Assembly (NCBI GenBank): GCA_963761325.1 | Contig: CAVXGZ010000001.1 | Location: forward strand, 992,001-1,056,000 | Length of the DNA: 64,000 bases | Direction: 5' to 3' | From: Streptantibioticus_C sp963761325 | GTDB lineage: Bacteria; Actinomycetota; Actinomycetes; Streptomycetales; Streptomycetaceae | Shown: one piece after another, positions 16,707 through 25,347 of the stretch | How positions within the stretch are numbered: the first letter of the stretch is position 1 | Layout of the letters: every line of letters begins with the position of its first letter | The notes under the pieces: generated by a model | The model's database searches: none | What the model saw: only the letters and a program-made list of their open reading frames with translations | What the model was told of the DNA's origin: nothing | Position numbers and translations under genes: made by a program

Positions 16707-17729
16707 TCAGAAGTCGTCGTCGAAGGAGACCGAGCCCTCCACCGCGCTCTGGTAGGCGGAGGCGCGGCGTTCGAAGAAGTTGGTCAGCTCCTGGACGTTC
16801 TGCAGCTCCATGAAGGAGAACGGGTTCTCGGAGTGGTAGCGGGCCGGCAGGCCGAGCCGGACCAGGCGCTGGTCGGCGACGGCCTCCAGGTAGGCGCGCA
16901 TCGAGTCGGTGTTCATCCCCGGCAGCCCGTCGCCGCACAGGTCGCGGGCGAACAGCAGCTCCGCCTCGACGGCCTCCTCCAGCATCGCGGTGACCTGCTT
17001 GCCCAACTCCTCGTCGAACAGCTCCGGCTCCTCGCGCCGCACGGTGTCGACCACCTGGAAGGCGAAGTCCATGTGCATCGACTCGTCGCGGAAGACCCAG
17101 TTGGTGCCGGTGGCCAGCCCGTGCAGCAGGCCGCGCGAGCGGAACCAGTAGACGTAGGCGAACGCGCCGTAGAAGAACAGCCCCTCGATGCACGCGGCGA
17201 AGCAGATCAGGTTGAGCAGGAAGCGCCGCCGGTCGGCCCGCGACTCCAGCCGCGTGACGTCCTCCACCGAGTCCATCCAGCGGAAGCAGAACTGCGCCTT
17301 CTCCCGGATCGACGCGATGTTCTCCACCGCGGCGAACGCGGCCGTGCGGTCGTCCGGATCGGGCAGGTAGGTGTCGAGCAGCGTCAGGTAGAACTGCACG
17401 TGCACGGCTTCCTCGAACAGCTGGCGGGACAGGTAGAGCCGCGCCTCGGGGGAGTTGATGTGCTTGTAGAGGGTGAGCACCAGGTTGTTGGAGACGATCG
17501 AGTCGCCGGTGGCGAAGAACGCGACCAGCCGGCCGATCAGATGGCGCTCGGCGGCCGACAGCCTGGCGAGGTCGGCCACGTCGGAGTGCAGGTCGACCTC
17601 CTCCACCGTCCAGGTGTTCCTGATCGCGTTGCGGTAGTGCTCGTAGAAGTCCGGGTAGCGCATCGGGCGCAGCGTCAGCTCGAAGCCGGGGTCGAGCAGG
17701 TTCTTGGCGCGGTCGGTCGTCACTGGCAT
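16707..17729 (-). CDS. nrdB: Class Ia ribonucleotide reductase beta subunit
   Basis: A 340-residue ferritin-like R2 subunit that houses the di-iron/tyrosyl radical cofactor. The carboxylate/histidine ligand motifs are present: EEAVHVQFY (E-x-x-H with the likely radical Tyr), ACIEGLFFYGAF and DESMHMDF. The acidic C-terminus SVSFDDDF is the usual docking tail for the alpha subunit. Its ATG overlaps the end of nrdA by 10 bases, so translation is coupled. Confidence 0.95.
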   Translation of the reverse strand: MPVTTDRAKNLLDPGFELTLRPMRYPDFYEHYRNAIRNTWTVEEVDLHSDVADLARLSAAERHLIGRLVAFFATGDSIVSNNLVLTLYKHINSPEARLYLSRQLFEEAVHVQFYLTLLDTYLPDPDDRTAAFAAVENIASIREKAQFCFRWMDSVEDVTRLESRADRRRFLLNLICFAACIEGLFFYGAFAYVYWFRSRGLLHGLATGTNWVFRDESMHMDFAFQVVDTVRREEPELFDEELGKQVTAMLEEAVEAELLFARDLCGDGLPGMNTDSMRAYLEAVADQRLVRLGLPARYHSENPFSFMELQNVQELTNFFERRASAYQSAVEGSVSFDDDF

Positions 17730-20131
17730 GCCTCGCAGGTCTCGGGGTTCTCCAGGGAGCAGGCGACCGCGTCCTCGGCGGACGGCTGCGCGGGCAGCGG
17801 GACCGCGGCGGCGGCGCCGGAGGCGGCACGGGCGATCCGGGTGGCCGGCCGGGAGCGCAGGTAGTACGTGGTCTTCAGGCCCTGGCGCCAGGCGTAGGCG
17901 TACATCGAGCTGAGCTTGCCGATGGTCGGCGCGGCCATGAACAGGTTGAGCGACTGGCCCTGGTCGAGGTAGGCGGCCCGTTCGGCGGCCATGTCGATCA
18001 GCGCGCGCTGCGGCAGCTCCCAGGCGGTGCGGTAGAGCGCGCGGACCTCGGCCGGGATCCAGTGCAGCTCCTGCACCGAGCCGTTGGACTCGCGCAGCGC
18101 ATCCCGGGTCTGCCGGTCCCAGATCCCCAGCCGCTTGAGGTCGGCCACCAGGTAGGAGTTGACCTGGAGGAACTCCCCGCTCAGCGTCTCGCGCTTGAAG
18201 AGGTTGGAGACCTGCGGCTCGATGCACTCGTAGGCGCCGGCGATCGAGGCGATCGTGGCGGTCGGCGCGATCGCCAGCAGCAGCGCGTTGCGCATGCCGG
18301 TGGCCGCGATCCTGGCCCGCAGCGCGCTCCAGCGCTCGCTCCAGCGCGGCGTGACCGGGTAGTGGTCCGGGTGCAGCACGCCGCGCGCGGTCCTGGTGGA
18401 CTCCCAGGCGGGCAGCGGGCCGTGCCGTTCCGCCAGGTCGCAGGAGGTCTCGTAGGCCGTCAGCATGATCCGCTCGGCGAGCGCGGTGGACAGCGTCCGC
18501 GCCTCGGCGGAGTCGAACGGCAGCCGCAGCCGGAACAGGACGTCCTGCAGCCCCATCACGCCCAGACCCACCGGCCGCCAGCGGGAGTTGGAGGCGGCGG
18601 CCTGCTCGATCGGGTAGAAGTTGACGTCCACCACCCGGTCGAGGAAGGTCACCGCGGTGCGCACGGTGGCGTCCAGCCGCTGCCAGTCGATCGCGTCGAG
18701 CGGCGCGCCGCCGGCCGCCGGGCCGTCGACCAGGTGGGCGGCGAGGTTGACCGAGCCGAGGTTGCACACCGCCGTCTCGCCGTCGTCGGTGACCTCCAGG
18801 ATCTCGGTGCACAGGTTGGAGGAGTGCACGGTCCGGCCGGGCTCGGCGGTCTGGTTGGCGGTGCGGTTGGCGGCGTCCTTGAACGTCATCCAGCCGTTGC
18901 CGGTCTGGGCGAGGGTGCGCATCATGCGGGCGTACAAGGTGCGGGCGGGCACGGTCTTGACGGCGAGCCCGGCGTCCTCGGCGGCCCGGTAGGCGGCCTC
19001 GAAACCGGTGCCCCACAGGTCGACCAGTTCGGGCACGTCGGCGGGGGAGAAGAGCGACCAGGGCTCGTCCGCCTCGACCCGGCGCATGAACTCGTCCGGG
19101 ATCCAGTGCGCGAGGTTGAGGTTGTGGGTGCGGCGGGCCTCCTCGCCGGTGTTGTCCCGCAGCTCCAGGAACTCCTCCACGTCGGCGTGCCAGGTCTCCA
19201 GGTAGACGCAGGCCGCGCCCTTGCGCCGGCCGCCCTGGTTGACCGCGGCCACCGAGGAGTCGAGGGTGCGCAGGAACGGCACGATGCCGTTGGAGTGGCC
19301 GTTGGTGCCGCGGATCAGCGAACCGCGCGAGCGGATGCGGGAGAAGGACAGCCCGATGCCGCCGGCGTGCTTGGACAGCCGGGCGACCTGGTGGTAGCGC
19401 TGGTAGATCGAGTCCAGCTCGTCCTGCGGCGAGTCCAGCAGGTAGCAGGCCGACATCTGGGCGTGCCGGGTGCCGGAGTTGAACAGGGTGGGCGAGCTGG
19501 GCAGGTAGTCCAGCCGGCTCATCAGCCCGTAGAGCGCGGCGACCTCGTCCACCGCCGCCGCCGAGTCGTCCGCGGCCAGCCCGCAGCCCACCCGGAGCAT
19601 GAAGTGCTGCGGGGTCTCGACGACCTGGCGGGTCGTGGGGTGCCGCAGCAGGTAGCGGCTGTGCAGGGTGCGCAGCCCGAAGTAGCCGAGGCGGTCGTCG
19701 GCGCCGGGGTCGATCAGCGCGTCGAGCCGGTCGGCGTGCCGGGCGGCGAACGCGGCGGTGCGGTCGTCGATCAGGCCCTCGCGGTGGCCGGCCGCGATCG
19801 ACTCGGTGAAGGAGCGCACGCCCTGGGAGGCGGCCTCCTCGCGGATCGCCAGGGTCAGCAGCCGGGCCGCCAGCCTGCTGTACTGCGGGTCCTCGGCGAT
19901 CAGTCCGGCCGCCGCCTCGGTGGCCAGCTCCCGCAACTCCGCCGTGTCCGAGCCCGCGTTCCGGCCGCGCAACGCGGCCGCGGCGACCCGTCCGGGGTCG
20001 GTGTCGGGCAGATCGGCGGTCAACTCCGTCAGGATGCGCAGCAGCGCGGTGCCGGGCAGGTCGCCGGCGGGTCCGCCGGGTCCGTTCGGCGCGGTGGCTT
20101 CTGAGACGGGGTCTGCGGGAGCGATGGTCAC
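17720..20131 (-). CDS. nrdA: Class Ia ribonucleotide reductase alpha subunit
   Basis: An 803-residue R1 subunit that reduces ribonucleoside diphosphates in an oxygen-dependent reaction. Features include the barrel segments RLSKHAGGIGLSFSRIRSRGSLI, NQGGRRKGAACVYLETWH, HSSNLCTEI (active-site Cys), and the C-terminal redox pair in ETCEACQ. An N-terminal ATP-cone is not obvious. GTG 20131 (VTIAPADPV) is chosen since GAGGAGAGGG precedes it; the frame is open further up but that is leader RNA with a cobalamin riboswitch. Expression should fall when adenosylcobalamin is plentiful, allowing the B12-dependent class II enzyme to take over. Confidence 0.95.
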   Translation of the reverse strand: MTIAPADPVSEATAPNGPGGPAGDLPGTALLRILTELTADLPDTDPGRVAAAALRGRNAGSDTAELRELATEAAAGLIAEDPQYSRLAARLLTLAIREEAASQGVRSFTESIAAGHREGLIDDRTAAFAARHADRLDALIDPGADDRLGYFGLRTLHSRYLLRHPTTRQVVETPQHFMLRVGCGLAADDSAAAVDEVAALYGLMSRLDYLPSSPTLFNSGTRHAQMSACYLLDSPQDELDSIYQRYHQVARLSKHAGGIGLSFSRIRSRGSLIRGTNGHSNGIVPFLRTLDSSVAAVNQGGRRKGAACVYLETWHADVEEFLELRDNTGEEARRTHNLNLAHWIPDEFMRRVEADEPWSLFSPADVPELVDLWGTGFEAAYRAAEDAGLAVKTVPARTLYARMMRTLAQTGNGWMTFKDAANRTANQTAEPGRTVHSSNLCTEILEVTDDGETAVCNLGSVNLAAHLVDGPAAGGAPLDAIDWQRLDATVRTAVTFLDRVVDVNFYPIEQAAASNSRWRPVGLGVMGLQDVLFRLRLPFDSAEARTLSTALAERIMLTAYETSCDLAERHGPLPAWESTRTARGVLHPDHYPVTPRWSERWSALRARIAATGMRNALLLAIAPTATIASIAGAYECIEPQVSNLFKRETLSGEFLQVNSYLVADLKRLGIWDRQTRDALRESNGSVQELHWIPAEVRALYRTAWELPQRALIDMAAERAAYLDQGQSLNLFMAAPTIGKLSSMYAYAWRQGLKTTYYLRSRPATRIARAASGAAAAVPLPAQPSAEDAVACSLENPETCEACQ

Positions 20132-20199
20132 TACGGTTTCCCTCTCCTCGTGCGCGGGGCTACGGGGGCCGCCGGACCCGTGGGGGAGGGGTCGCCGCG

Positions 20200-20320
20200 A
20201 GGGCGTGCGGGCAGGCCGCATCGCGTCCGCGGGTCCTCTCCGCGGACGGGTGCGGCGTGGACGACTGGGCGTCGGCAGGCCCGGATTCGCACCGGTGTTC
20301 CCCTGCGGCGACAGCACGAC
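20200..20320 (-). ncRNA. Adenosylcobalamin riboswitch in the nrdAB leader
   Basis: On the minus strand the leader contains the cobalamin-riboswitch core GGGAACACCGGTGCGAAT followed by CCGGGCCTG (between 20307 and 20272), matching the conserved GGGAA...GGTG-x-GAATCC...CTG pattern. About 50 bases later, CGATGCGGCCTGCC (near 20225-20212) resembles the B12 box ending in CCTGCC. Streptomyces class Ia nrd operons are known to be shut off by such a riboswitch. Exact ends are estimates. Confidence 0.8.
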
Positions 20321-20321
20321 G

Positions 20322-20337
20322 AGCATACATCTAGTGG
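20322..20337 (-). promoter_or_regulatory. NrdR box (promoter-proximal)
   Basis: The 16-mer ending in CATCTAGTGG (plus strand) matches the right half of the NrdR consensus acaCwAtATaTwGtgt; the left half is weak. It starts exactly 31 bp from a better second box, the three-helical-turn spacing typical of paired NrdR sites. Confidence 0.6.
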
Positions 20338-20352
20338 CCTGTTCGGATGGCA

Positions 20353-20368
20353 CCCCTAGATGTTGTGT
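20353..20368 (-). promoter_or_regulatory. NrdR box (promoter-distal)
   Basis: CCCCTAGATGTTGTGT fits the NrdR consensus at about 11-12 of 16 positions. With the copy at 20322-20337 it forms the phased pair at which the ATP/dATP-sensing repressor NrdR represses RNR promoters. Confidence 0.72.
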
Positions 20369-20399
20369 TGCGGGCGTGTTGCCGGCCCGGAAAAGCAGG

Positions 20400-20912
20400 C
20401 TAGGATCCCGTCGTGAGGTCCACCGTGAACACCCACAGCGTCAGGTCCGGCACCGGCTCCCAGTCCCGCTCCGGGACGCGCTGGAAACCCAGCCGCCCGT
20501 AGAGCCGGTGAGCGGTCGTCATGGCCGGCTGGCTGCATATGACCACCCGGCGCAGGCCCAGCCCGCGCGCCCGCTCCAGGCACGCGCGCACCAGCGCCTC
20601 GGCCACCCCGCGCCCCCGGGCCGCCGGTGCGACCGCCAGCATCCGGAACTCGCCCTCGTCCGGCCCGGCCAGCTCCGCGTAGCGCGTGCCGGGCGCGGCG
20701 AACGTCACCGCGCCGAGCACGGTGTCCTCCGCCACCTCGGCGGCCACCAGCACCTCGGCGTGCTCCGCGCGGTCGGCCGCGTCCCGCAGCCTGGCCAGGT
20801 ACGGATCGCCCGCCCCGCCCGCCAGCAGCCCGTCGTCCAGGTACGCGGCGGCGGTCAGCTCTCCGACGGCGGCCAACTCGCCGGCCCTGGCCGCCCTGAT
20901 CGTGATGTCCAT
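20400..20912 (-). CDS. GNAT-family N-acetyltransferase
   Basis: A 170-residue acetyltransferase: MDITIRAARAGELAAVGELT at the N-terminus, FRMLAVAPAARGRGVAEALV (acetyl-CoA pyrophosphate-binding loop), and AHRLYGRLGFQRVPERDW at the C-terminus. Substrate unknown. ATG 20912 gives a standard GNAT start. It is transcribed towards the nrdAB promoter region and follows the symporter terminator. Confidence 0.85.
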   Translation of the reverse strand: MDITIRAARAGELAAVGELTAAAYLDDGLLAGGAGDPYLARLRDAADRAEHAEVLVAAEVAEDTVLGAVTFAAPGTRYAELAGPDEGEFRMLAVAPAARGRGVAEALVRACLERARGLGLRRVVICSQPAMTTAHRLYGRLGFQRVPERDWEPVPDLTLWVFTVDLTTGS

Positions 20913-20961
20913 GGCCGCAGTCTGCACCAGGGGTCGGACAACCCGCCCCGGCGGGAAGGCG

Positions 20962-20994
20962 GCGGGCCGCCCTCCGGAATGGAGGACGGCCCGC
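20962..20994 (-). terminator. Hairpin downstream of the symporter gene
   Basis: A 14-bp stem with one mismatch (gcgggccgccctcc / ggaggacggcccgc) and a 5-base loop, 20 bases after the stop of the minus-strand sodium:solute symporter. Confidence 0.75.
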
Positions 20995-21013
20995 GGTGGC
21001 GCTGCGCGCGCGC

Positions 21014-22648
21014 TCACGCCTCGGCGGCCACCGGCGTCCCGGCGGGCGCGTCCGGGCCTTCGCCGGACTCCGCGGTGTAGTCCGCGGCGACCGTCTCGTC
21101 CACGCCCTCGGGCGCCTTGACGGCCTTGAGCACCACGGTGAGCAGCACGGCGAGGACCAGGTTGATCACGAACGCGGTCACGCCGATGTAGCCGAGCCTG
21201 CCGATGCCGGGGATCAGCTTGGCGGAGCCGGCGAAGTGCGCCTGCGCCGGGCTGGCCACCGTCCAGGCGGCCCAGGTCCCGTAGACCATGCCGGCCAGCC
21301 AGCCGGTCAGCAGGGCCCAGCGGTGGAACCAGCGGGTGAACAGGCCGGAGAAGAGCGCCGGGAAGGTCTGGAGTATCCAGATGCCTCCCAGCAGTTGGAA
21401 GTTGATCGCCACGGTCTTGTCCATGGTCAGCACGAAGACCAGCGCGCCGACCTTGACCACCAGCGACACCAGCTTGGAGACCCGGGTCTCCTGCTCGGGC
21501 GTGGCGTCCGGCTTGAGGAAGTCCTTGTAGATGTTGCGGGTGAACAGGTTGGCCGCCGCGATGGACATGATGGCGGCCGGCACCAGCGCGCCGATGCCGA
21601 TCGCGGCGAACGCGACGCCCGCGAACCAGGACGGGAAGACGTTCGAGAACAGCTGCGGGATCGCCAGCTGCCCGTTGAAGTTCGGCACGTTCTTCCCCAC
21701 GCCGTCGGCGATCGCCATGAAGCCGAGCAGCGCCAGCAGGCCGAGCATCAGCGAGTACAGCGGCAGCAGCGCGGTGTTGCGCCGCACCACGGTGCGGCTG
21801 CGGCCGGCCAGCGTGGCGGTGACCGAGTGCGGGTACATGAACAGCGCGAGCGCCGAGCCGAGGGCCAGCGTGCCGTAGGCCCACTGGTTCGGGGCGCTGG
21901 TGACCAGCTCGCCGCGCGGCTTGTGGGTCGCCGGGTTGACGGTGGCGTACGCCTGTCCCGCCTGGTGGAAGATGTGGTCGAAACCGCCGAGCCGGATCGG
22001 GATGTAGATGATCGCCACCGCGATGACCAGGTAGATCAGCGCGTCCTTGACGAAGGCGATCAGCGCCGGCGCCCGCAGCCCCGAGGTGTAGGTGTACGCG
22101 GCCAGCACGGCGAACGCGATCAGCAGCGGCAGGTCCTTGGCGAACCAGCCCGACGACGCGCCGCCGCCCACGCCCATCACGTCCAGCACCGCCTGGATGC
22201 CGACGAGTTGCAGCGCGATGTACGGCATGGTGGCCAGGATCCCGGTGACCGCGACCGCCAGCGACAGCCCCTTGGAGCCGTAGCGGCCGCGCACGAAGTC
22301 CGAGGGCGTGACGTAGCCGTGCCGGCGCGAGACCGACCAGAGCCTGGGCAGGAAGCAGAAGGCCAGCGGGTAGACCAGGATCGTGTACGGCACGGCGAAG
22401 AAGCCGGAGGCGCCGGCCGCGTAGATCGCCGCGGGGACCGCCACGAAGGTGTAGGCGGTGTACAGGTCGCCGCCGAGCAGGAACCAGGTCACCCAGGTGC
22501 CGAAACTCCGGCCGCCGAGGCCCCATTCGTCCAGGTGCAGCGGGTTGTCCGAGCGCCGCCAGCGCGCCGCGAGGAAGCCCAGGACCGTCACGACGAGGAA
22601 GAAGAAGACGAAGACGCCGAGCGCCACGCCGTTGATGTGGTGTGTCAC
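21014..22648 (-). CDS. Sodium:solute symporter (SSS family, monocarboxylate-type)
   Basis: A 544-residue membrane protein with about 13 hydrophobic helices and the SSS signature features: WGLGGRSFGTWVTWFLLGGDLYTAYTF, an early Gly-rich segment, and IAAANLFTRNIYKDFLKPDATPEQE, typical of the MctP/ActP/PanF branch. It likely imports a monocarboxylate or other small organic acid with sodium. Its ATG overlaps the stop of the DUF3311 gene by four bases, so the pair is one unit; such small partners are routine for this branch. The next gene upstream on the same strand is dasR. Confidence 0.85.
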   Translation of the reverse strand: MTHHINGVALGVFVFFFLVVTVLGFLAARWRRSDNPLHLDEWGLGGRSFGTWVTWFLLGGDLYTAYTFVAVPAAIYAAGASGFFAVPYTILVYPLAFCFLPRLWSVSRRHGYVTPSDFVRGRYGSKGLSLAVAVTGILATMPYIALQLVGIQAVLDVMGVGGGASSGWFAKDLPLLIAFAVLAAYTYTSGLRAPALIAFVKDALIYLVIAVAIIYIPIRLGGFDHIFHQAGQAYATVNPATHKPRGELVTSAPNQWAYGTLALGSALALFMYPHSVTATLAGRSRTVVRRNTALLPLYSLMLGLLALLGFMAIADGVGKNVPNFNGQLAIPQLFSNVFPSWFAGVAFAAIGIGALVPAAIMSIAAANLFTRNIYKDFLKPDATPEQETRVSKLVSLVVKVGALVFVLTMDKTVAINFQLLGGIWILQTFPALFSGLFTRWFHRWALLTGWLAGMVYGTWAAWTVASPAQAHFAGSAKLIPGIGRLGYIGVTAFVINLVLAVLLTVVLKAVKAPEGVDETVAADYTAESGEGPDAPAGTPVAAEA

Positions 22649-22929
22649 GCCGCGTCCTCCCTCGCCCCGCCGGCCGCGCCGCCCGCGGTGTGCCGCCGGG
22701 CCCGTTCCTCACGCCGGATCAGCAGGTAGGCGAGCGAGGTCAGCGCGGTCGACCCCAGCACCCAGGCGAGTTGGTACCAGTAGAAGAACGGAATGCCGAT
22801 GAATGCCGGAGTGGTCCTGGAGTAGGAATTCACCCAAAGCATCGCGACGAATGGGACTATCAGACATATGCCTGCGATCACCCGCGATGGTGTGATCAAA
22901 GGACCGACGGCTGGCGGTGGTTGGGACAT
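22645..22929 (-). CDS. DUF3311 small membrane protein
   Basis: A 94-residue protein with two hydrophobic helices (about 18-36 and 45-68; GICLIVPFVAMLWVNSYS, FFYWYQLAWVLGSTALTSLAYLL) and a charged C-terminus. It fits the DUF3311 family, which is almost always encoded directly before an SSS transporter and is presumed an accessory subunit. The overlap with the symporter start (4 bp) supports this. Confidence 0.85.
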   Translation of the reverse strand: MSQPPPAVGPLITPSRVIAGICLIVPFVAMLWVNSYSRTTPAFIGIPFFYWYQLAWVLGSTALTSLAYLLIRREERARRHTAGGAAGGAREDAA

Positions 22930-23040
22930 GGCGACTCCCCGAAACGGTGGCGTTCCAACGGGTAATGCGCGGGCAATGCGAGGCGCACCCGCACGGGGGT
23001 CACTACCCGTTTCGAGGTGATGCAGGACACGTTTCCGGCG
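22930..23040 (-). promoter_or_regulatory. Promoter region of the DUF3311-symporter pair with nested inverted repeats
   Basis: This 111-base gap after dasR holds two nested long-range inverted repeats: CGAAACGG (22940-22947) with CCGTTTCG (23007-23014), and AACGGGTA (22957-22964) with TACCCGTT (23004-23011). They may be operator halves for a looping regulator or a structured leader; no known consensus was recognised. Confidence 0.4.
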
Positions 23041-23817
23041 TCAAGGACGCTGAAGTCTGGCCACGAACTTATAACGGTCGCCGCGGTAGACCGAGCGCAC
23101 CCATTCCACCGGCTCGCCGGTGGTGTCCACCGAATGGCGGGACAGCAGCAGCATCGGCAGGCCCACGTCGGTGCCGAGCAGGCCGGCCTCGCGCGGGGTG
23201 GCCAGCGAGGTCTCGATGGTCTCCTCGGCCTCGGCCGGCCGCACGTCGTAGACCTCGGCCAGCGCGGTGTAGAGCGAGGTGTGCTTGGCGAGGTTGCGGC
23301 GCAGCGCGGGGAAGCGCTTGGCGGACAGGTGGGTGGTCTCGATCGCCATCGGCTCGCCGTTGGCCAGCCGCAGCCGCTCGATCCGCAGCACCCGGCCGCC
23401 GGCCCTGATGTCCAGCAGCCCGGCGAGCCGGTCGTCGGCCGTGACGTAGCCGATGTCCAGCAGCTGGGAGGTGGGCTCCAGGCCCTGGGCGCGCATGTCC
23501 TCGGTGTAGGAGGTCAGTTGCAGCGCCTGGGCGACCTTGGGCTTGGCCACGAAGGTGCCCTTGCCCTGGATGCGCTCCAGCCGGCCTTCGACCACCAGCT
23601 CCTGCAGGGCCTGGCGGACCGTGGTGCGCGAGGTGTCGAACTCGGCGGCCAGGGTGCGTTCCGGGGGTACCGGGGTGCCGGGCGGCATGGTCTGGGTGAT
23701 GTCGAGCAGATGGCGCTTGAGCCGGTAGTACTTGGGCACGCGGGCGGTGCGGGTACCGGGTGCGCCCCCGGTGCCCGGGTCAGCGGCCGGCGTACCGGCG
23801 CTGGCGTGGCTCTGCAT
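23041..23817 (-). CDS. dasR: GntR/HutC-family regulator DasR
   Basis: A 258-residue GntR-type repressor with an N-terminal winged helix (PPERTLAAEFDTSRTTVRQALQELVVEGRLERIQGKGTF) and a C-terminal HutC/UTRA effector domain that in Streptomyces binds glucosamine-6-phosphate. The sequence follows Streptomyces DasR nearly residue for residue from memory. It represses chitin and N-acetylglucosamine genes and many antibiotic loci. ATG 23817 follows CGGGAGC at 7 bases; an upstream GTG at 23853 is less likely. The first ~25 residues are variable. Confidence 0.96.
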   Translation of the reverse strand: MQSHASAGTPAADPGTGGAPGTRTARVPKYYRLKRHLLDITQTMPPGTPVPPERTLAAEFDTSRTTVRQALQELVVEGRLERIQGKGTFVAKPKVAQALQLTSYTEDMRAQGLEPTSQLLDIGYVTADDRLAGLLDIRAGGRVLRIERLRLANGEPMAIETTHLSAKRFPALRRNLAKHTSLYTALAEVYDVRPAEAEETIETSLATPREAGLLGTDVGLPMLLLSRHSVDTTGEPVEWVRSVYRGDRYKFVARLQRP

Positions 23818-23923
23818 GGGACTTGCTCCCGACTCCCTCTCGGCTGCCGTCACCGGCTCCTCCGTCCAGATTCGCGGGTCACATCGTGACACGCCGCTCT
23901 CGCTCCGGTGCACACCAGTGGTC

Positions 23924-23937
23924 CACCTGATCAGGTG
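23924..23937. repeat. Perfect 14-bp palindrome in the dasR-dasA gap
   Basis: CACCTGATCAGGTG is a perfect palindrome located 107 bases before the dasR start and 50 bases before the first DasR-like site. It does not fit the DasR consensus and may be an operator for another regulator. Confidence 0.5.
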
Positions 23938-23987
23938 TCGGTCGGGTAACGGACTCGACAGCCGTCTTATACACCCTTGACACCCCT

Positions 23988-24003
23988 ATAGGTCTAGGCC
24001 AAG
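23988..24003 (+). promoter_or_regulatory. DasR-responsive element (dre), first copy
   Basis: The core AGGTCTAGGCCA matches TGGTCTAGACCA at 10 of 12 positions. It lies 64 bases upstream of dasA, with a second, better copy 9 bases further on. Confidence 0.65.
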
Positions 24004-24012
24004 CTCCCGTGT

Positions 24013-24028
24013 ACTGGTCTAAACCATT
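24013..24028 (+). promoter_or_regulatory. DasR-responsive element (dre), second copy
   Basis: ACTGGTCTAAACCATT has core TGGTCTAAACCA, 11 of 12 matches to the DasR operator, and lies 39 bases before the dasA start. The tandem pair should give tight repression released by glucosamine-6-phosphate. Confidence 0.88.
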
Positions 24029-24066
24029 AGAGGCCAGGGGGTTCCGGGCAGTCATCGGAGGGTGAG

Positions 24067-25341
24067 ATGTTGGTCAAGGGCAGAGCGGCGATCGCGGTGT
24101 TGGGCGCCGCGGCGATGGCGGTGTCGGTGGCCGGGTGCGGTTCCAGCAGCGCCTCCAGCAGCAGCGCGAACAAGTCGCTGACCGTGTGGTTCATGAGCGG
24201 TTCCAACCCTCCCGGCTGGACCAAGGACATCACCGCCGCCTTCAAGAAGGCGCACCCCGGCGTCAAACTGAGCATCAAGATCCAGAACTGGGACGGCATC
24301 CAGCAGAAGCTGACCACCGCGCTGTCCGAGAGCGCCCCGCCGGACGTCTTCGAGGTCGGCAACACCCAGACCCCGTACTACGCGGCCACCGGCGGCCTGA
24401 TGGACCTCACCAGCGAGAAGGCGTCGCTCGGCGGGTCGAGTTGGGCGCCGTCGATGAACTCCTCCGCGGTCTACCAGGGCAAGCAGTTCGCGGCGCCGTG
24501 GTACTTCGCCGACCGGGTCGTGGTCTACAACAAGAAGATATGGGCGGACGCCGGCATCACCTCGGTCCCCACCACCCAGGCCGAACTCTTCAAGGACCTG
24601 GGCACCATCCGGTCGCACGGCACCCAGGACGCCCTCTACCTGCCCGGCCAGGACTGGTACGCCTTCGACGGCTTCCTGCTCAACGCCGGCGCCGGGCTGG
24701 TCAAGAAGGACGGCAAGAAGTACACCGCCGACCTCAACACCCCGCAGGCCGCCGCCGCCATCGACCTGTACAAGAAGCTCAACTCCTACGGCACCGCGCC
24801 CAAGGACAAGGACGAGGCCACCCCCCAGCAGTCCGACGTGTTCGCCAAGGGCGACGTCGGCGCCTTCCTCGGCCTGAGCTGGGAGGCGAACGGCGCCATC
24901 GCCAAGAACCCCAAGCTGAAGAACGACATCGGCTACTTCCCGTTCCCGGGCACCACGGCCAACAAGCCGGCCAGCGTCTTCATCGGCGGCTCCAACCTGG
25001 CCATCTCGCAGAACAGCAAGAACCCGGCGCTCGCCAAGGCGTTCCTGAAGCTGGCGATGTCGGACAGGTTCGAGGGGGAGATGGCCAAGGAGGCCGGCAT
25101 CATCCCGAACAAGATGTCCCTCGACGACAACCTGGCCGGCAACGCCTACGGCACCGCCGCCGCCACCGCCGCGGAGAACGGCGGCACCACGCCGCTCATC
25201 CCGGCCTGGGGCGAGGTGGAGAACGCGCCCAACCCGATCACCACCTTGTTCATGACCCCGGTGCTGCAGGGCCAGAACCCGGCCGCCGCCGCGGCGAAGG
25301 CGGACAGCGCGATCGACCAGCGGCTCAACCAGCAGCAGTGA
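24067..25341 (+). CDS. dasA: ABC transporter substrate-binding lipoprotein DasA
   Basis: A 424-residue family 1 solute-binding protein. The N-terminus has a lipoprotein signal with lipobox VAGC (Cys24), followed by a Ser-rich linker, then LTVWFMSGSNPPGW and the two-lobed sugar-binding fold. In Streptomyces DasA captures N,N'-diacetylchitobiose for DasBC and the shared ATPase MsiK, which is encoded elsewhere. GGAG lies 5 bases before ATG 24067. First gene of dasABC, controlled by two dre sites. Confidence 0.95.
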   Translation: MLVKGRAAIAVLGAAAMAVSVAGCGSSSASSSSANKSLTVWFMSGSNPPGWTKDITAAFKKAHPGVKLSIKIQNWDGIQQKLTTALSESAPPDVFEVGNTQTPYYAATGGLMDLTSEKASLGGSSWAPSMNSSAVYQGKQFAAPWYFADRVVVYNKKIWADAGITSVPTTQAELFKDLGTIRSHGTQDALYLPGQDWYAFDGFLLNAGAGLVKKDGKKYTADLNTPQAAAAIDLYKKLNSYGTAPKDKDEATPQQSDVFAKGDVGAFLGLSWEANGAIAKNPKLKNDIGYFPFPGTTANKPASVFIGGSNLAISQNSKNPALAKAFLKLAMSDRFEGEMAKEAGIIPNKMSLDDNLAGNAYGTAAATAAENGGTTPLIPAWGEVENAPNPITTLFMTPVLQGQNPAAAAAKADSAIDQRLNQQQ

Positions 25342-25347
25342 CGCACC

